Assembly (NCBI RefSeq): GCF_004761975.1
Contig: NZ_RQII01000050.1
Location: 1 to 45,402 of the forward strand
Direction: 5' to 3'
Source of the DNA: Planococcus koreensis
GTDB taxonomy: Bacteria > Bacillota > Bacilli > Bacillales_A > Planococcaceae
Length of the DNA: 45,402 nt
Made by a program: the position numbers and the translations under genes. Positions 8,313-16,371 of the stretch are shown piece after piece. The notes under the pieces are model-generated. The model did no database searches. It was not told the origin of the DNA and saw only the letters and a program-made list of their open reading frames with translations. Within the stretch, counting starts at the first letter, position 1; every line of letters begins with the position of its first letter.

Positions 8313-10022
8313 TCACGATTTGAGTTTGCGCCATAATGTTGCCCGATTGATTCCCAGGCGATGGGCCGCTTTGGTCTGGTTCAGCTTTTCTTCTTTCAAA
8401 ACATGATTGATGATTTTCTGCTCAATTTCTTTCAGTGTCTCGTTGTCATCGATGCTGATCATCCCATGGGCAGAGTCGCCTATCGGCATGAAGGCTGTTT
8501 TCTGCAAAGTAGGGCTTCCAATCACGTACGTTTTTTCAATCAGCGCCAGGTTTTTCACATAAGCTTTCAAAGATGCAGAATTGCTGTCTTTTACTGAATG
8601 CACGATGGTTTCCAATGCAGCATTTTCCACTTTGACTGGCTGCGTTCCCAGCGTTTGGTGAAACCCCTCTAGATAAGTTTGGACTAAAGCAGGAATGTCC
8701 GCCTGGCGATTCACCAATGTCGGAACCGAAAGCAGGATCGCTTGCTCAAAACCGGTGTGTTCTGCTAATTCCGTCGTCAAAGCAGGAATGGAAATTATCA
8801 GCTGGATATTTTTCGCGGCCGCCAGTTGCGCAATTACCGTTAAATAAGCCGTCTTTTTTTCATCCGGAATGGCAGTCAATTCAATAAACAAGGTCGAAAT
8901 GGAGTCTGGCAGGCTGCTAATCTCTATGTCTTGAAGATTTTGTGCGCTGGCTTCTGCGAAAAATCCGGTTTTGCCGTGAAACACGTGCAGATAACGTGCC
9001 AGCTCCTGCTTAGCCAGACCGTCTTTTCCAACCAGCAGCAAAAGAGAAGAAGCACATGCCGGGGCTTCCGCTGCCAATAGCAGGTTTTTCATCGCTGCAC
9101 TATCAGCTGCCAGCAGCGGGAGATGGTTGATTTGTTCAAGCTGCAATGCTTCCGCCTCCTGTGCATCGAGCCGTTCAAAAAAGAAATAAATGAGCGTGCC
9201 ATCCCGATCGGCAATGCGTTCTGCCCGCACTGTGAAACGAACCTTACCGTTATGTGCTGTAGACAATACAGGAATTTCGCTGCTTAGCAATTTTATCCGC
9301 ATCGTTTCCAATTCTTCGTTTGAAATCGGTTGCCCGTCGAACAACGTCCACTGGGCTTCGACTGTCCGTCCATCTTCTCCAAGCGTTATGAAATCGATTT
9401 TTTGCCTGGCAAGAACCGTGCTGAGGATGCGTTGCTTGCGCCCGCTTTTTTCCATTGTTGAAATCAAGCGCCGTGCTTCTTCAATCGCCTCCATAACGGA
9501 CTCACGTCCTGATTGGATCAACAAGCCTTCCATGCCCAGCCGCTCTGCTGCTTCCACTGTCACGACATCACCGAGAACTCGGCTGATCCCTTCTTTTTTC
9601 AGTTCCTCCAATACCTGTCCGATTTCTTCCGCCTTTTGTATCGTTGCCACTTTAATATCCATATCCAGCAAGCCCGCTATCGAACCTGCCCCCATCGTGA
9701 CAGAAGGAAAACCCGCCAATGCGCTGTTTGCTTGGCGAGGTGCCCCCATCAGCGTGATGGCACGCAACAGATCGTAGCCTGAAATCCGGATTTCGATGAC
9801 CGGCAAATCGATTGCGTTGCGGATCATTTGTGCCGTTCCGCCTCTGCTGATGATTAAATCTGCGCCCTCGCGCTCCATGCGTTCAGCCGCCAACACGCCC
9901 GCTTCCAGATTACCCGCTTCAATCAGAAGCTCGACCGTTGGAAACGCATCTTTTAAATCTTCTATCAGCTGCGCCATTGCTTCGTATGGCGGGATGATCC
10001 CAATTGTAATATTTCTTGCCAC
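8313..10022 (-). CDS. PrpR-like transcriptional regulator with degenerate AAA+ domain
   Basis: 569 residues. The N-terminal part (about 1-190) matches the PrpR sensory domain (IGIIPPYEAMAQLIEDL, ADLIISRGGTAQMI), which binds small acids or their derivatives. A PAS-like section follows (about 200-295). The region about 300-480 aligns in layout with a sigma-54 activator AAA+ domain, but the Walker A position reads LLLVGKDGLAKQELARYLH and the segment that should hold GAFTGA is missing. The C-terminal Fis-type helix-turn-helix is intact (NQTKAAHRLGINRATLWRKL). It therefore probably regulates without sigma-54. The GTG start at 10022 has AGGAGG 7 bases upstream. It lies upstream of dtnK-pdxA2 on the same strand and is their likely regulator. 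Confidence 0.85.
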   Translation of the reverse strand: MARNITIGIIPPYEAMAQLIEDLKDAFPTVELLIEAGNLEAGVLAAERMEREGADLIISRGGTAQMIRNAIDLPVIEIRISGYDLLRAITLMGAPRQANSALAGFPSVTMGAGSIAGLLDMDIKVATIQKAEEIGQVLEELKKEGISRVLGDVVTVEAAERLGMEGLLIQSGRESVMEAIEEARRLISTMEKSGRKQRILSTVLARQKIDFITLGEDGRTVEAQWTLFDGQPISNEELETMRIKLLSSEIPVLSTAHNGKVRFTVRAERIADRDGTLIYFFFERLDAQEAEALQLEQINHLPLLAADSAAMKNLLLAAEAPACASSLLLLVGKDGLAKQELARYLHVFHGKTGFFAEASAQNLQDIEISSLPDSISTLFIELTAIPDEKKTAYLTVIAQLAAAKNIQLIISIPALTTELAEHTGFEQAILLSVPTLVNRQADIPALVQTYLEGFHQTLGTQPVKVENAALETIVHSVKDSNSASLKAYVKNLALIEKTYVIGSPTLQKTAFMPIGDSAHGMISIDDNETLKEIEQKIINHVLKEEKLNQTKAAHRLGINRATLWRKLKS

Positions 10023-10165
10023 AACCCTTCCTCCTCTTTTTTCTAGTTGTTGCTATTATAGCAATGCACCAACCCATGCGCCGCAATGCCAATGTATTAT
10101 TCTGTCAACTTCTTGGCCACCCGTTTATAATAGCTGTAACAATAGACTGTAAAGGGGCTGTCTTC

Positions 10166-10927
10166 ATGTGTTTGATTAATTTCCAATTGAACGATCATCC
10201 AAAATACAAATTAGTGCTGGCTGCAAACCGCGATGAATTTTACTTGCGCCCGACAGAATCGGCCCATTTCTGGAAAGACGAACCCCAATTATTGGCCGGC
10301 CGCGACCTGATGCAGATGGGGACTTGGCTGGGCGTCACCAAAACTGGCCGTGTTGCTGCGTTGACGAATTTCAGGGATCCCTCAGCGCCTGAAGCCGATA
10401 AGATTTCACGCGGTTCGATTGTACGGCATTTTCTGTCCACCGACATGGATGCGCGGCTTTTTCTGGAAAACTTGATCCCGGAAGACTATGCAGGCTTTAA
10501 TATTTTAGCCGGTGATGGCAGCCAATTTTTTTATTACAATAACCTTGAAGCGAAAGCCACGGAAGTGGAGCCAGGAATTCATGGCCTCAGCAACCACTTC
10601 CTCGATACGCCTTGGCCGAAAGTCGTAAAAGGCAGTATGCATCTCGAACGCTACCTTTCGGATAACGAGGACGTGCACATCGATGACTTGTTCGACATTC
10701 TGCAGGACGCCGAAGAAGCGATAGACGGCGATTTGCCGGACACCGGAATCGGCTCTGAGCTCGAGCGCAAGCTGTCGCCGATGTTCATAAAAACGCCGGA
10801 TTACGGCACCCGCTCCTCCACCGTCTTGCTCATCGGCCATGACGGCCACGTCGTTTTTGCAGAACGTGTTTACACTAGCGGCAATTTGCAGGAAGACAAC
10901 CGCTTTGAGTTCGATATTGAACAATGA
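10166..10927 (+). CDS. NRDE family protein (TANGO2-like)
   Basis: A 253-residue protein of the NRDE/TANGO2 family. It begins MCLINFQ, with the Cys at position 2 typical of the family and compatible with an N-terminal nucleophile fold, and carries the signature LVLAANRDEFYLRPT. The mid-region GLSNHFLDTPWPKV and the late STVLLIGHDGHVVFAER are also typical. ATG at 10166 is chosen because Cys2 matches the family and AAAGGGG lies just upstream; a longer open frame to 10016 has no support. The biochemical role is not established for bacterial members. It is a single gene, followed by a 530-bp region with two 21-bp repeat arrays. Confidence 0.85.
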   Translation: MCLINFQLNDHPKYKLVLAANRDEFYLRPTESAHFWKDEPQLLAGRDLMQMGTWLGVTKTGRVAALTNFRDPSAPEADKISRGSIVRHFLSTDMDARLFLENLIPEDYAGFNILAGDGSQFFYYNNLEAKATEVEPGIHGLSNHFLDTPWPKVVKGSMHLERYLSDNEDVHIDDLFDILQDAEEAIDGDLPDTGIGSELERKLSPMFIKTPDYGTRSSTVLLIGHDGHVVFAERVYTSGNLQEDNRFEFDIEQ

Positions 10928-10942
10928 AGCACGGATTTTGAG

Positions 10943-11052
10943 CTAGTTCATGTTAAGGTCTCGCTAGGTCATGTTGATTCTCTCACATATCATGTTAACG
11001 TGTTGCTAAATCATGCTAACGCCGGTTTAGTTCATGTTAACGCGAGAACCTT
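10943..11052 (-). repeat. 21-bp-period array A, five units (AACATGA core)
   Basis: The core TCATGTTAA (minus strand TTAACATGA) starts at 10948, 10969, 10990, 11011 and 11032, exactly 21 bp apart each time. On the minus strand a unit reads about N3-TTAACATGAACTAGC-N3; the core of 9-15 bases is conserved while the linker varies. Both strands of the units contain in-frame stops, so this is not coding. The last 27 bp (11026-11052) recur exactly at the end of array B. A perfect 9-bp hairpin (GCATTTCGC/GCGAAATGC) follows at 11075-11096. The function is unknown. Confidence 0.85.
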
Positions 11053-11112
11053 TTTCTTCAAACCATAGATGGATGCATTTCGCCTCTGCGAAATGCGCAA
11101 TTGCTTGAAAGG

Positions 11113-11141
11113 AGCTGTCCGCAGAAGCGGGCAGCTTTTCC
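11113..11141 (+). terminator. Terminator-like hairpin after array A
   Basis: AGCTGTCCGC (11113-11122) pairs with GCGGGCAGCT (11127-11136), one G-U pair, with an AGAA loop and then TTTT. It could end transcripts of the NRDE gene after they have passed through array A. Confidence 0.6.
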
Positions 11142-11214
11142 ATTTATGCGCTTGAACTTGGATCGTGAAGAGATTTTCACTTTTCCGCTCTCTTCTTAAA
11201 GGGGCTTTCCTATG

Positions 11215-11345
11215 CTAGTTCATGTTAAATGCTAAACAGTTCATGTTGACTGCTGGCTAGATCATGTTGATTGTCCCGCACATCATGTTAAGTTCCCGCT
11301 GGTTCATGTTAACGCCAATTTAGTTCATGTTAACGCGAGAACCTT
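11215..11345 (-). repeat. 21-bp-period array B, six units (AACATGA core)
   Basis: The same core as array A starts at 11220, 11241, 11262, 11283, 11304 and 11325, again exactly 21 bp apart. The terminal 27 bp (11319-11345) are identical to 11026-11052, so A and B are diverged duplicates of one array. The gap between the arrays (11053-11214) holds two hairpins and no open frame with a ribosome binding site. Confidence 0.85.
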
Positions 11346-11402
11346 CTCCGTATTTACGCCGAGAAGCTCTTTCACATTGGCAAGATGCGCATTTTCGTCA
11401 AG

Positions 11403-11438
11403 AAGAGCCCTTCGCAGATTCGCGAAGGGCTCTTTTTG
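11403..11438 (+). terminator. Intrinsic terminator after array B
   Basis: GAGCCCTTCGC (11405-11415) pairs with GCGAAGGGCTC (11422-11432), followed by TTTTT on the plus strand. It may also stop leftward transcripts from the SRPBCC gene, although the T-run on that side is poor. Confidence 0.8.
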
Positions 11439-11459
11439 AACTTTTATCTTTCCTTGCCG

Positions 11460-11945
11460 TTATGCAAAGTCGATGGTCATGCTGTCGAGCAGCCTTTTGT
11501 ACTCGGTGTATTCTTTCTCCCATTCGGCGTTCCGATCGATTTCTTCCCCTTTCAGCAAAGACTCGATGACATCCAGGCAGACATGCCAGCCGGCAAGATC
11601 CTTTGCCGTTTGGGGTGTGATGTTACGAATAGACTCAACTAGCTTTAATTTCGTCCCCTGATTCACAGGCGATACTTCAAAACGGACTTCGTCGTCCCAC
11701 CAATTGAACGCCAGAACTTTGCCTTCCTCAAAATCAACAATCTCCAAGCTGTCAGAATTGCCGTTTCCCATATCGAAAGCCAACGATCCGCCTTTTCGCA
11801 AATCGGTAATCTCCAGCTCTGAAAACCATTGATTGAGCTTTTCATTGTCCGCCAGCATTGCCCATACTTGTTCACTCTCAAACGGCAATGTCCGTTCGAA
11901 TCTTGCCTCATACCCTTGCTCTTTTTGTGTGATTTCTGCCCGCAT
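11460..11945 (-). CDS. SRPBCC (START/AHSA1-like) domain protein
   Basis: A 161-residue soluble protein with the SRPBCC ligand-binding fold of the AHSA1/polyketide cyclase type. It shows FERTLPFESEQVWAMLADNEKLNQWF at the N-terminus (split here as FERTLPFESEQVW and NEKLNQWF), then VLAFNWWDDEVRFEV, GTKLKLVESI and a long C-terminal helix. ATG at 11945 is chosen because AGGAGG lies 7 bases upstream; the open frame extending to 12020 has no such signal. The ligand and role are unknown. It is divergent from uvsE with about 110 bp between them. Confidence 0.85.
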   Translation of the reverse strand: MRAEITQKEQGYEARFERTLPFESEQVWAMLADNEKLNQWFSELEITDLRKGGSLAFDMGNGNSDSLEIVDFEEGKVLAFNWWDDEVRFEVSPVNQGTKLKLVESIRNITPQTAKDLAGWHVCLDVIESLLKGEEIDRNAEWEKEYTEYKRLLDSMTIDFA

Positions 11946-12005
11946 GCCTGTTCCTCCTAATCTAATAGTCGTGATTCCATTATACACGAACACAAGGCGC
12001 TGTTT

Positions 12006-12028
12006 TGATGGGTGCATCATGCTAGAAT
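12006..12028 (+). promoter_or_regulatory. Extended -10 promoter of uvsE with overlapping inverted repeat
   Basis: TGCTAGAAT (12020-12028) is an extended -10 box 30 bases before the uvsE start. The perfect inverted repeat TGATG-GGTG-CATCA (12006-12019) lies where the spacer would be and could be an operator. No canonical LexA box (GAAC-N4-GTTC) is visible. Confidence 0.4.
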
Positions 12029-12057
12029 CGGGTATAGGAACTTAAGGAGTTGAAGAT

Positions 12058-12936
12058 ATGAGATTAGGCTATGCTTGTATGAACACTGAACTGAAAACCG
12101 TCTTCCGCACGGTGCGCGTTGCGACTGTGGAAATGGAAGGATCGGCTAAAATAAAGGAATTGACGCTGCAGAATATGCAGACCACTTTGGAAATTTTGAA
12201 ATGGAATGTGGAGAATGGCATTTATTTTTACCGTGCATCCAGCTCCATTATCCCTTTATCGACGCATCCGATTAACGACTGGACATGGTGGGAAGATCCG
12301 GATTTCCTTGAAATTGCTGCACAGATCCGAGAGCTTGTGGAAAAGTATAAAATGCGCATTTCCATGCATCCCGGCCAATATACCGTCCTAAATTCACCAA
12401 AAGAATCGGTCGTCGAGAAATCAGTCCAGGACTTGGAGTACCATGACCGGCTGATTCAATTGCTCGGGGGCAACGACTTGATCCTCCATACGGGAGGCGC
12501 ATATGGCGATAAAGAACAAGCCAAGCAAAGGTTTGCTGAGAATTACGCGCTTCTTCTCTCGCCTTCCATCAAGCAGCGGCTGCGCCTGGAAAATGACGAT
12601 AAGACGTTTACCATACGCGATGTACTTGACGTCAGCAAAATTGCAGGCGTTCCAGTGTGCTTCGACATCCACCACCATAATTGCAATAACGATGGGCAAC
12701 CGGTCGACTTTTCGGAAATCCTGGCAACGTGGGAAGGGTTCGGGACGCCGAAAATCCACATCAGCACAGGCAAAGAAGGGTTCACCGATTTGCGCCACCA
12801 TGACCTTATTGCCGAAGAAGATTTTAATGAACTGCTCTTGCTGCTAGGCGGCACTGATGCAGACATCATGTTCGAAGCGAAGCTGAAAGAGCAATCCGTG
12901 CTGCCATTCGTACGCAAACTTCAAAGCGTGCAATGA
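12058..12936 (+). CDS. uvsE: UV damage endonuclease UvsE/UvdE
   Basis: UvsE nicks DNA 5' to UV photoproducts, starting an alternative excision repair that does not need UvrABC. The 292-residue protein has the TIM-barrel layout and motifs of the family: N-terminal RLGYACMN, FYRASSSIIPLSTHP, RISMHPGQYTVLNSP, LILHTGGAYGDKEQA, LRLENDD, VCFDIHHHNCN and FEAKLKEQ. The His, Glu and Asp residues in these motifs bind the metal cluster. AAGGAG precedes ATG at good spacing. It is a single gene with its own promoter and a terminator shared with the convergent kinase. Confidence 0.95.
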   Translation: MRLGYACMNTELKTVFRTVRVATVEMEGSAKIKELTLQNMQTTLEILKWNVENGIYFYRASSSIIPLSTHPINDWTWWEDPDFLEIAAQIRELVEKYKMRISMHPGQYTVLNSPKESVVEKSVQDLEYHDRLIQLLGGNDLILHTGGAYGDKEQAKQRFAENYALLLSPSIKQRLRLENDDKTFTIRDVLDVSKIAGVPVCFDIHHHNCNNDGQPVDFSEILATWEGFGTPKIHISTGKEGFTDLRHHDLIAEEDFNELLLLLGGTDADIMFEAKLKEQSVLPFVRKLQSVQ

Positions 12937-12962
12937 CTCCACCATGAAATCAATTGAAAAGC

Positions 12963-12994
12963 AAAAGGAGGCCGAAATTAATTCGGCCTCCTTT
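12963..12994. terminator. Bidirectional terminator, uvsE and sensor kinase
   Basis: GGAGGCCGAA (12967-12976) pairs with TTCGGCCTCC (12982-12991), flanked by an A-run and a T-run, between two convergent genes. Confidence 0.9.
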
Positions 12995-14266
12995 CTATTG
13001 GGCTGTAGGGAATTCCAATGTAAATACGGTGCCCCTGCCTTTTTCAGACTGGACATTTATTTCGCCGCTCAATTGGTGCGCAATGCTATACGATACCATC
13101 ATTCCGAGACCGGTGCCTTTGCTTTTCGTAGAGAAATAAGGTTCCCCTAAGCGTTGAAGCTCTTCCTTGGTCATGCCGCATCCTTCATCTTTAATGAGAA
13201 TCAGCACAGAAGGCGCTTTTTCCTTGATGCGGATCGTCAATATCCCGCCGTCTGGCATGGCATCGATTCCATTGCGGATGATGTTGATGAGCATTTGATG
13301 GAACTTTTGGCGGTCCCCCATGATTTTCGCCTGGCAGCCACCATCAATTAAATTGATAGTGACTTTTTCCCAATTAGCGTACGGTGTAAGCACCTTCAGC
13401 ACTTGCTGAATTTCCATTTTCACTTGGAGGAGCTCAAGCTTGCCGCTCACTGGTTTCGCAAAAACCAAGTAATCTTCGATCAACTGGTCCGCTGCTGTGA
13501 TTTCGTGAAGCATCGTATCGTAGAATTCAATTTGCTTGTCGCGGCTATACTCATGATCTTTCATTAATTGGACGAATCCCTGAATGCTCTGGATCGGATT
13601 GCGGAGTTCATGAGATACCGAAGCCGCAAAATGGCTGACGGTCTCAAGCTTTTCATGCTTCATCAATGAATTCAATAAATATTCCTGGCGCTGGATATGC
13701 TCGATCAATAATGCGGCGATTGCCGTGACAGCTCCTTGGCTCAGCATAAGAATGGCCCAAAGGCTGAAGATATTGCCGATCGGGTTGCCGAAAAGCCAAT
13801 TTCCCAATAGCATATTGAAAACCAAAGAAACGATGGCAATGCCAAAGACCAGCACCACTTTCCATAAGCGGTTGATGCGCATATAAAGAGGGCGCAGAAG
13901 CGGGACACTAACAGCAACTGCAAAAATGGTCAATACGCCCATGTACATGCCATCCCCGCCAATGGCGATGCGTCCGATTGCCGCAACCAGGAAAAGAATC
14001 GCACTGACAGCCGGTCCGCCGTAAAGTGCTCCGACAATGAGCGGCACTTGCCTGAGATCAAAGATGTATTCTTCCCCCAAAACTTGATAGGGAAAGACCA
14101 TGCATAAAATGATGGATAGCGAGAACAGCGCAGTCAATATTGCCCGGTGGCTTTTAAAGAAATTGCGTTTGCCCGCAGTCGCAAACATCTGATACATCAG
14201 GATGGGGAAAATGATGAAAAAGATATTATTGATCATTCCTGTCATCATTTCAAAAATCTCGTCCAT
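12995..14266 (-). CDS. Sensor histidine kinase, KinB/LytS-type membrane domain
   Basis: A 423-residue sensor kinase. Residues about 10-190 form several membrane spans with the 5TM-5TMR_LYT pattern (FDLRQVPLIVGALYGGPAVS, GGDGMYMGV), found in LytS and in the sporulation kinase KinB. The kinase core has HisKA SHELRNPIQSIQG (His219) and ATPase boxes NIIRNGIDAMPDGG, KDEGCGMTKEEL and KGTGLGMMVSYSI. No response regulator is adjacent, as is usual for phosphorelay kinases of the KinB type. ATG at 14266 has GAGGGG immediately before it, which is too close; the true start may be a few codons downstream. The sigma factor gene lies 84 bp upstream on the same strand, so they may be co-transcribed. Confidence 0.88.
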   Translation of the reverse strand: MDEIFEMMTGMINNIFFIIFPILMYQMFATAGKRNFFKSHRAILTALFSLSIILCMVFPYQVLGEEYIFDLRQVPLIVGALYGGPAVSAILFLVAAIGRIAIGGDGMYMGVLTIFAVAVSVPLLRPLYMRINRLWKVVLVFGIAIVSLVFNMLLGNWLFGNPIGNIFSLWAILMLSQGAVTAIAALLIEHIQRQEYLLNSLMKHEKLETVSHFAASVSHELRNPIQSIQGFVQLMKDHEYSRDKQIEFYDTMLHEITAADQLIEDYLVFAKPVSGKLELLQVKMEIQQVLKVLTPYANWEKVTINLIDGGCQAKIMGDRQKFHQMLINIIRNGIDAMPDGGILTIRIKEKAPSVLILIKDEGCGMTKEELQRLGEPYFSTKSKGTGLGMMVSYSIAHQLSGEINVQSEKGRGTVFTLEFPTAQ

Positions 14267-14350
14267 CCCCTCGCTGAATTAGTTTGAAATTCATTATACA
14301 ACTTGGGCAGTAGGACAATCCACACATTTCAGCCATATCGCCCAGCTCTT

Positions 14351-14836
14351 TTATGGATAAACGTCATCCGGCATGGCATTCCTGATTTTTTCCAGCGCAC
14401 GCCCCTTCCTCTTTTTCAAGCCTGAAACGGACAGGCCTTGCTGCTCAGCGAGTTTCCGAATACTCTCGCCGTTGATAAAAAGATCTTCAAGAAGTGATTT
14501 TTCCTGCGCCGACAAACGGATGGATTCCAACCATTCTGGCAGTTTATTCTCAAGAAGAGGGTTTGCCGGCTCTTCCGCCCCCGGATTCTCCATTAGCGTA
14601 AAACGGATGGAAAACCGATTTTCCCGATTCAATTCATCCAGCATCGCTCCATGGATCGAGCGGTAAGCGAACGGAGTAAAATCTCCTTTTGTTTCGTCAA
14701 ACCGCAGCCACGCTTGCCATAAGGCCACTTCGCCAATTTGGCGGTATGTTTCAAAATCGCGGTAAATATGCAATTTTCGGATGAGCGCCGAAATCATTGG
14801 TGTATATTGCTGCAATACTTCTTCTATTGTATCCAC
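14351..14836 (-). CDS. Small sigma-70 family sigma factor, divergent from comK
   Basis: A 161-residue sigma factor with region 2 (about 15-80: FETYRQIGEVALWQAWLRFD, FTPFAYRSIHGAMLDELNRE) and region 4 (about 108-155: LSAQEKSLLEDLFINGESIR, then LAEQQGLSVSGLKKRKGRA). Regions 1 and 3 are lacking. The layout resembles SigH/ComX-like alternative sigma factors. The start is GTG at 14836 with AAGGA 6 bases upstream. It is divergently placed from comK (237-bp gap), which suggests control of competence or DNA-uptake genes, as staphylococcal SigH does. That role is inference from position. A stable hairpin sits in its 5' leader. Confidence 0.85.
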   Translation of the reverse strand: MDTIEEVLQQYTPMISALIRKLHIYRDFETYRQIGEVALWQAWLRFDETKGDFTPFAYRSIHGAMLDELNRENRFSIRFTLMENPGAEEPANPLLENKLPEWLESIRLSAQEKSLLEDLFINGESIRKLAEQQGLSVSGLKKRKGRALEKIRNAMPDDVYP

Positions 14837-14868
14837 TTCTAATCCTTCTGGACGTCCTTGTTATTCCC

Positions 14869-14892
14869 GGGTAAGGCTAGCTTAGCCAACCC
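14869..14892 (-). promoter_or_regulatory. Stem-loop in the sigma factor leader
   Basis: GGGT-AA-GGCTA-GCT-TAGCC-A-ACCC forms a 9-bp stem with a small bulge, about 35 bases upstream of the GTG start of the sigma gene. There is no T-run after it in the leftward direction, so it is more likely an RNA structure or a protein site than a terminator. The rest of the 14837-15073 gap is AT-rich and should hold both divergent promoters. Confidence 0.4.
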
Positions 14893-15073
14893 AGGAGAAC
14901 TGCACAAAAGCATTATTAACACGTCTAATCTATCATCTAATATTTTTGTATACTCAATACATGACGTTTGTCGTATTAAATTGTCATAAAATATCCTATT
15001 TTCTGATTATAGTATTGATTCTCCAAAAACCGAATGGTAAGATTCTCTAGTACGCAGAAAGGGGATCAACTGC

Positions 15074-15544
15074 TTGGGAAAGTATGATGAGAATTTTATT
15101 GACCGTTCCACATTATTTCTGTTGTCTTCATATGAAACAGAGCGCAAGTCGAAAGTGGTGACGAAGCACGGGGAGTATTATTCACGGCTCTCAGCCCTGC
15201 AGCTGATAGACAGGGCATGCATGCTTTACGCTTCGACTTACGAAGGCCGGGTCAAGGCAACGAGGCATAACCTTAATCAGCACAAAAAAACACCCATTCT
15301 CATCTCAAGTGACGGCGTTGCAGCATTTCCAACAAAATCCCCTTCCCATCCGGAATGCGTTTGGATTTTCAACCATGATTATCGGACCGAATTCGTATCG
15401 GTCGGAAAAACTAAAATCATTTACGAACAATATGGCATTTCAGTGGTGCTTGACGTTTCCATCCATACCTTGGAAAAGCAGCGCACGCGTATGTATGAAA
15501 TGCTGTATTATTATTTGAAAGTTCGCGACAGATACGATATATAA
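15074..15544 (+). CDS. comK: ComK-family competence transcription factor
   Basis: ComK activates the late competence genes for DNA binding, uptake and recombination by binding paired AT-boxes. The 156-residue protein has the family pattern: YSRLSALQLIDRACMLYAST, a KTPILISS segment, CVWIFNHDYR and a C-terminal MYEMLYYYLKVR. The start is TTG at 15074 after AAAGGGG; the nearest ATG is out of frame, so TTG is used. In Bacillus subtilis ComK is autoregulated. Upstream, AAAATATCCTATTTT resembles an AT-box pair but with spacing 7 instead of 5. A plausible promoter is TTGTCA-N18-GATTAT. It sits next to a divergent sigma factor gene and ends at a strong terminator. Confidence 0.9.
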   Translation: MGKYDENFIDRSTLFLLSSYETERKSKVVTKHGEYYSRLSALQLIDRACMLYASTYEGRVKATRHNLNQHKKTPILISSDGVAAFPTKSPSHPECVWIFNHDYRTEFVSVGKTKIIYEQYGISVVLDVSIHTLEKQRTRMYEMLYYYLKVRDRYDI

Positions 15545-15582
15545 TCAGCATATTGCTATTTCGAACCTCCTTTCTTAGAAGC

Positions 15583-15640
15583 AAAAGACACCTCACTGTG
15601 CATTGGACGAGCCATCCAATTCAGAGAGAGGTGTCTTTTT
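15583..15640. terminator. Bidirectional terminator with two nested stems
   Basis: Outer stem AAAAGACACCTC/GAGGTGTCTTTT (15583-15594 and 15628-15639) and inner stem ATTGGA/TCCAAT (15602-15607 and 15615-15620), between comK and the convergent GyrI-like gene. Confidence 0.85.
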
Positions 15641-15642
15641 CG

Positions 15643-16164
15643 TTATGCCGCTTCATAGCGGACCAATAAAAGCAGAATTTCTATTTCCCATTTCTCAGGA
15701 TCCGGCTCGATTTCCGGATCCGTCAAGAAAATTTCAAATCGTCCGTTCCAAATTTCGTATTCCTCTTCCCAGCGCTTGTCGAATTCCAATCCCTCCGCTT
15801 GCGCCCATTGCACCAGCGCTTCATGCGACTCCGGCAAATTATCAGGATGCCCCCGGTGGATCGCCTTCAAATAAGATCCTCCGGGAATCGTGCTGACCAC
15901 GACCCGCTCATCCCCCGCTGCCATCCGGTCCACTGGCACACCGATTTCCAGCGTAAACGCTTCATCGCCGCCGCTTGAACACCAATACCTGTAAAGCGGC
16001 ATTCCTTCAGCCTTCAATTTCCTTTTTTGAAGCCACTCAACGATTTCGGGAATCAACGCAGCCGCTTCCTCCCATTCCACATCCACCGTTTCGAACGCGA
16101 TTGCTGCATACGGCTTTTCCATCTGGTATTCCACTATCGGTTCACTTATATAACGTCGGGCCAT
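15643..16164 (-). CDS. GyrI-like / effector-binding domain protein
   Basis: A 173-residue protein resembling the GyrI-like small-molecule binding domain found as the C-terminal half of AraC and MerR family regulators, here without any DNA-binding domain. Supporting segments are EYQMEKPYAAIAFETVDV at the N-terminus, then LYRYWCSSGGDEAFTLEIGV, VVVSTIPGGSYLKAIHRG and a C-terminal TDPEIEPDPEKWEIEILLLL. ATG at 16164 is chosen because AAGGAAGG precedes it; the upstream TTG at 16182 lies inside this site. Such stand-alone domains can bind hydrophobic or cationic compounds. Its role is unknown, and the nearby TetR-RND efflux unit may be only coincidental. Confidence 0.75.
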   Translation of the reverse strand: MARRYISEPIVEYQMEKPYAAIAFETVDVEWEEAAALIPEIVEWLQKRKLKAEGMPLYRYWCSSGGDEAFTLEIGVPVDRMAAGDERVVVSTIPGGSYLKAIHRGHPDNLPESHEALVQWAQAEGLEFDKRWEEEYEIWNGRFEIFLTDPEIEPDPEKWEIEILLLLVRYEAA

Positions 16165-16371
16165 CTCAACCCTTCCTTTCAATTATGCTAGAAGTCTTTC
16201 CCTTGCAGGTGTCAGAAGCGCCATTATATACGTTGTTTTCTTGGTCCAGCTTATATAGTAATAATTCGATAACTGCAGTGAAATTCCTGCATGCTGAACC
16301 GACATTAAATGTACATATCTTGAGTGCTTCAGGAAATTGATTTCCTGTGCCTTAAGCCTTATTGTTAAGCT

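Noticed and set aside
10943..11345. CRISPR array
   Set aside because: The conserved part is only about 9-15 bp with 6-12 bp variable linkers and a 21-bp period, far too short for repeat-spacer units, and no cas genes are nearby.
14980..15010. AAAATATCCTATTTT as a canonical ComK box
   Set aside because: The spacing between A4 and T4 is 7, not 5, and only one such pair is seen. It may be a degenerate site but is not supported as a feature.
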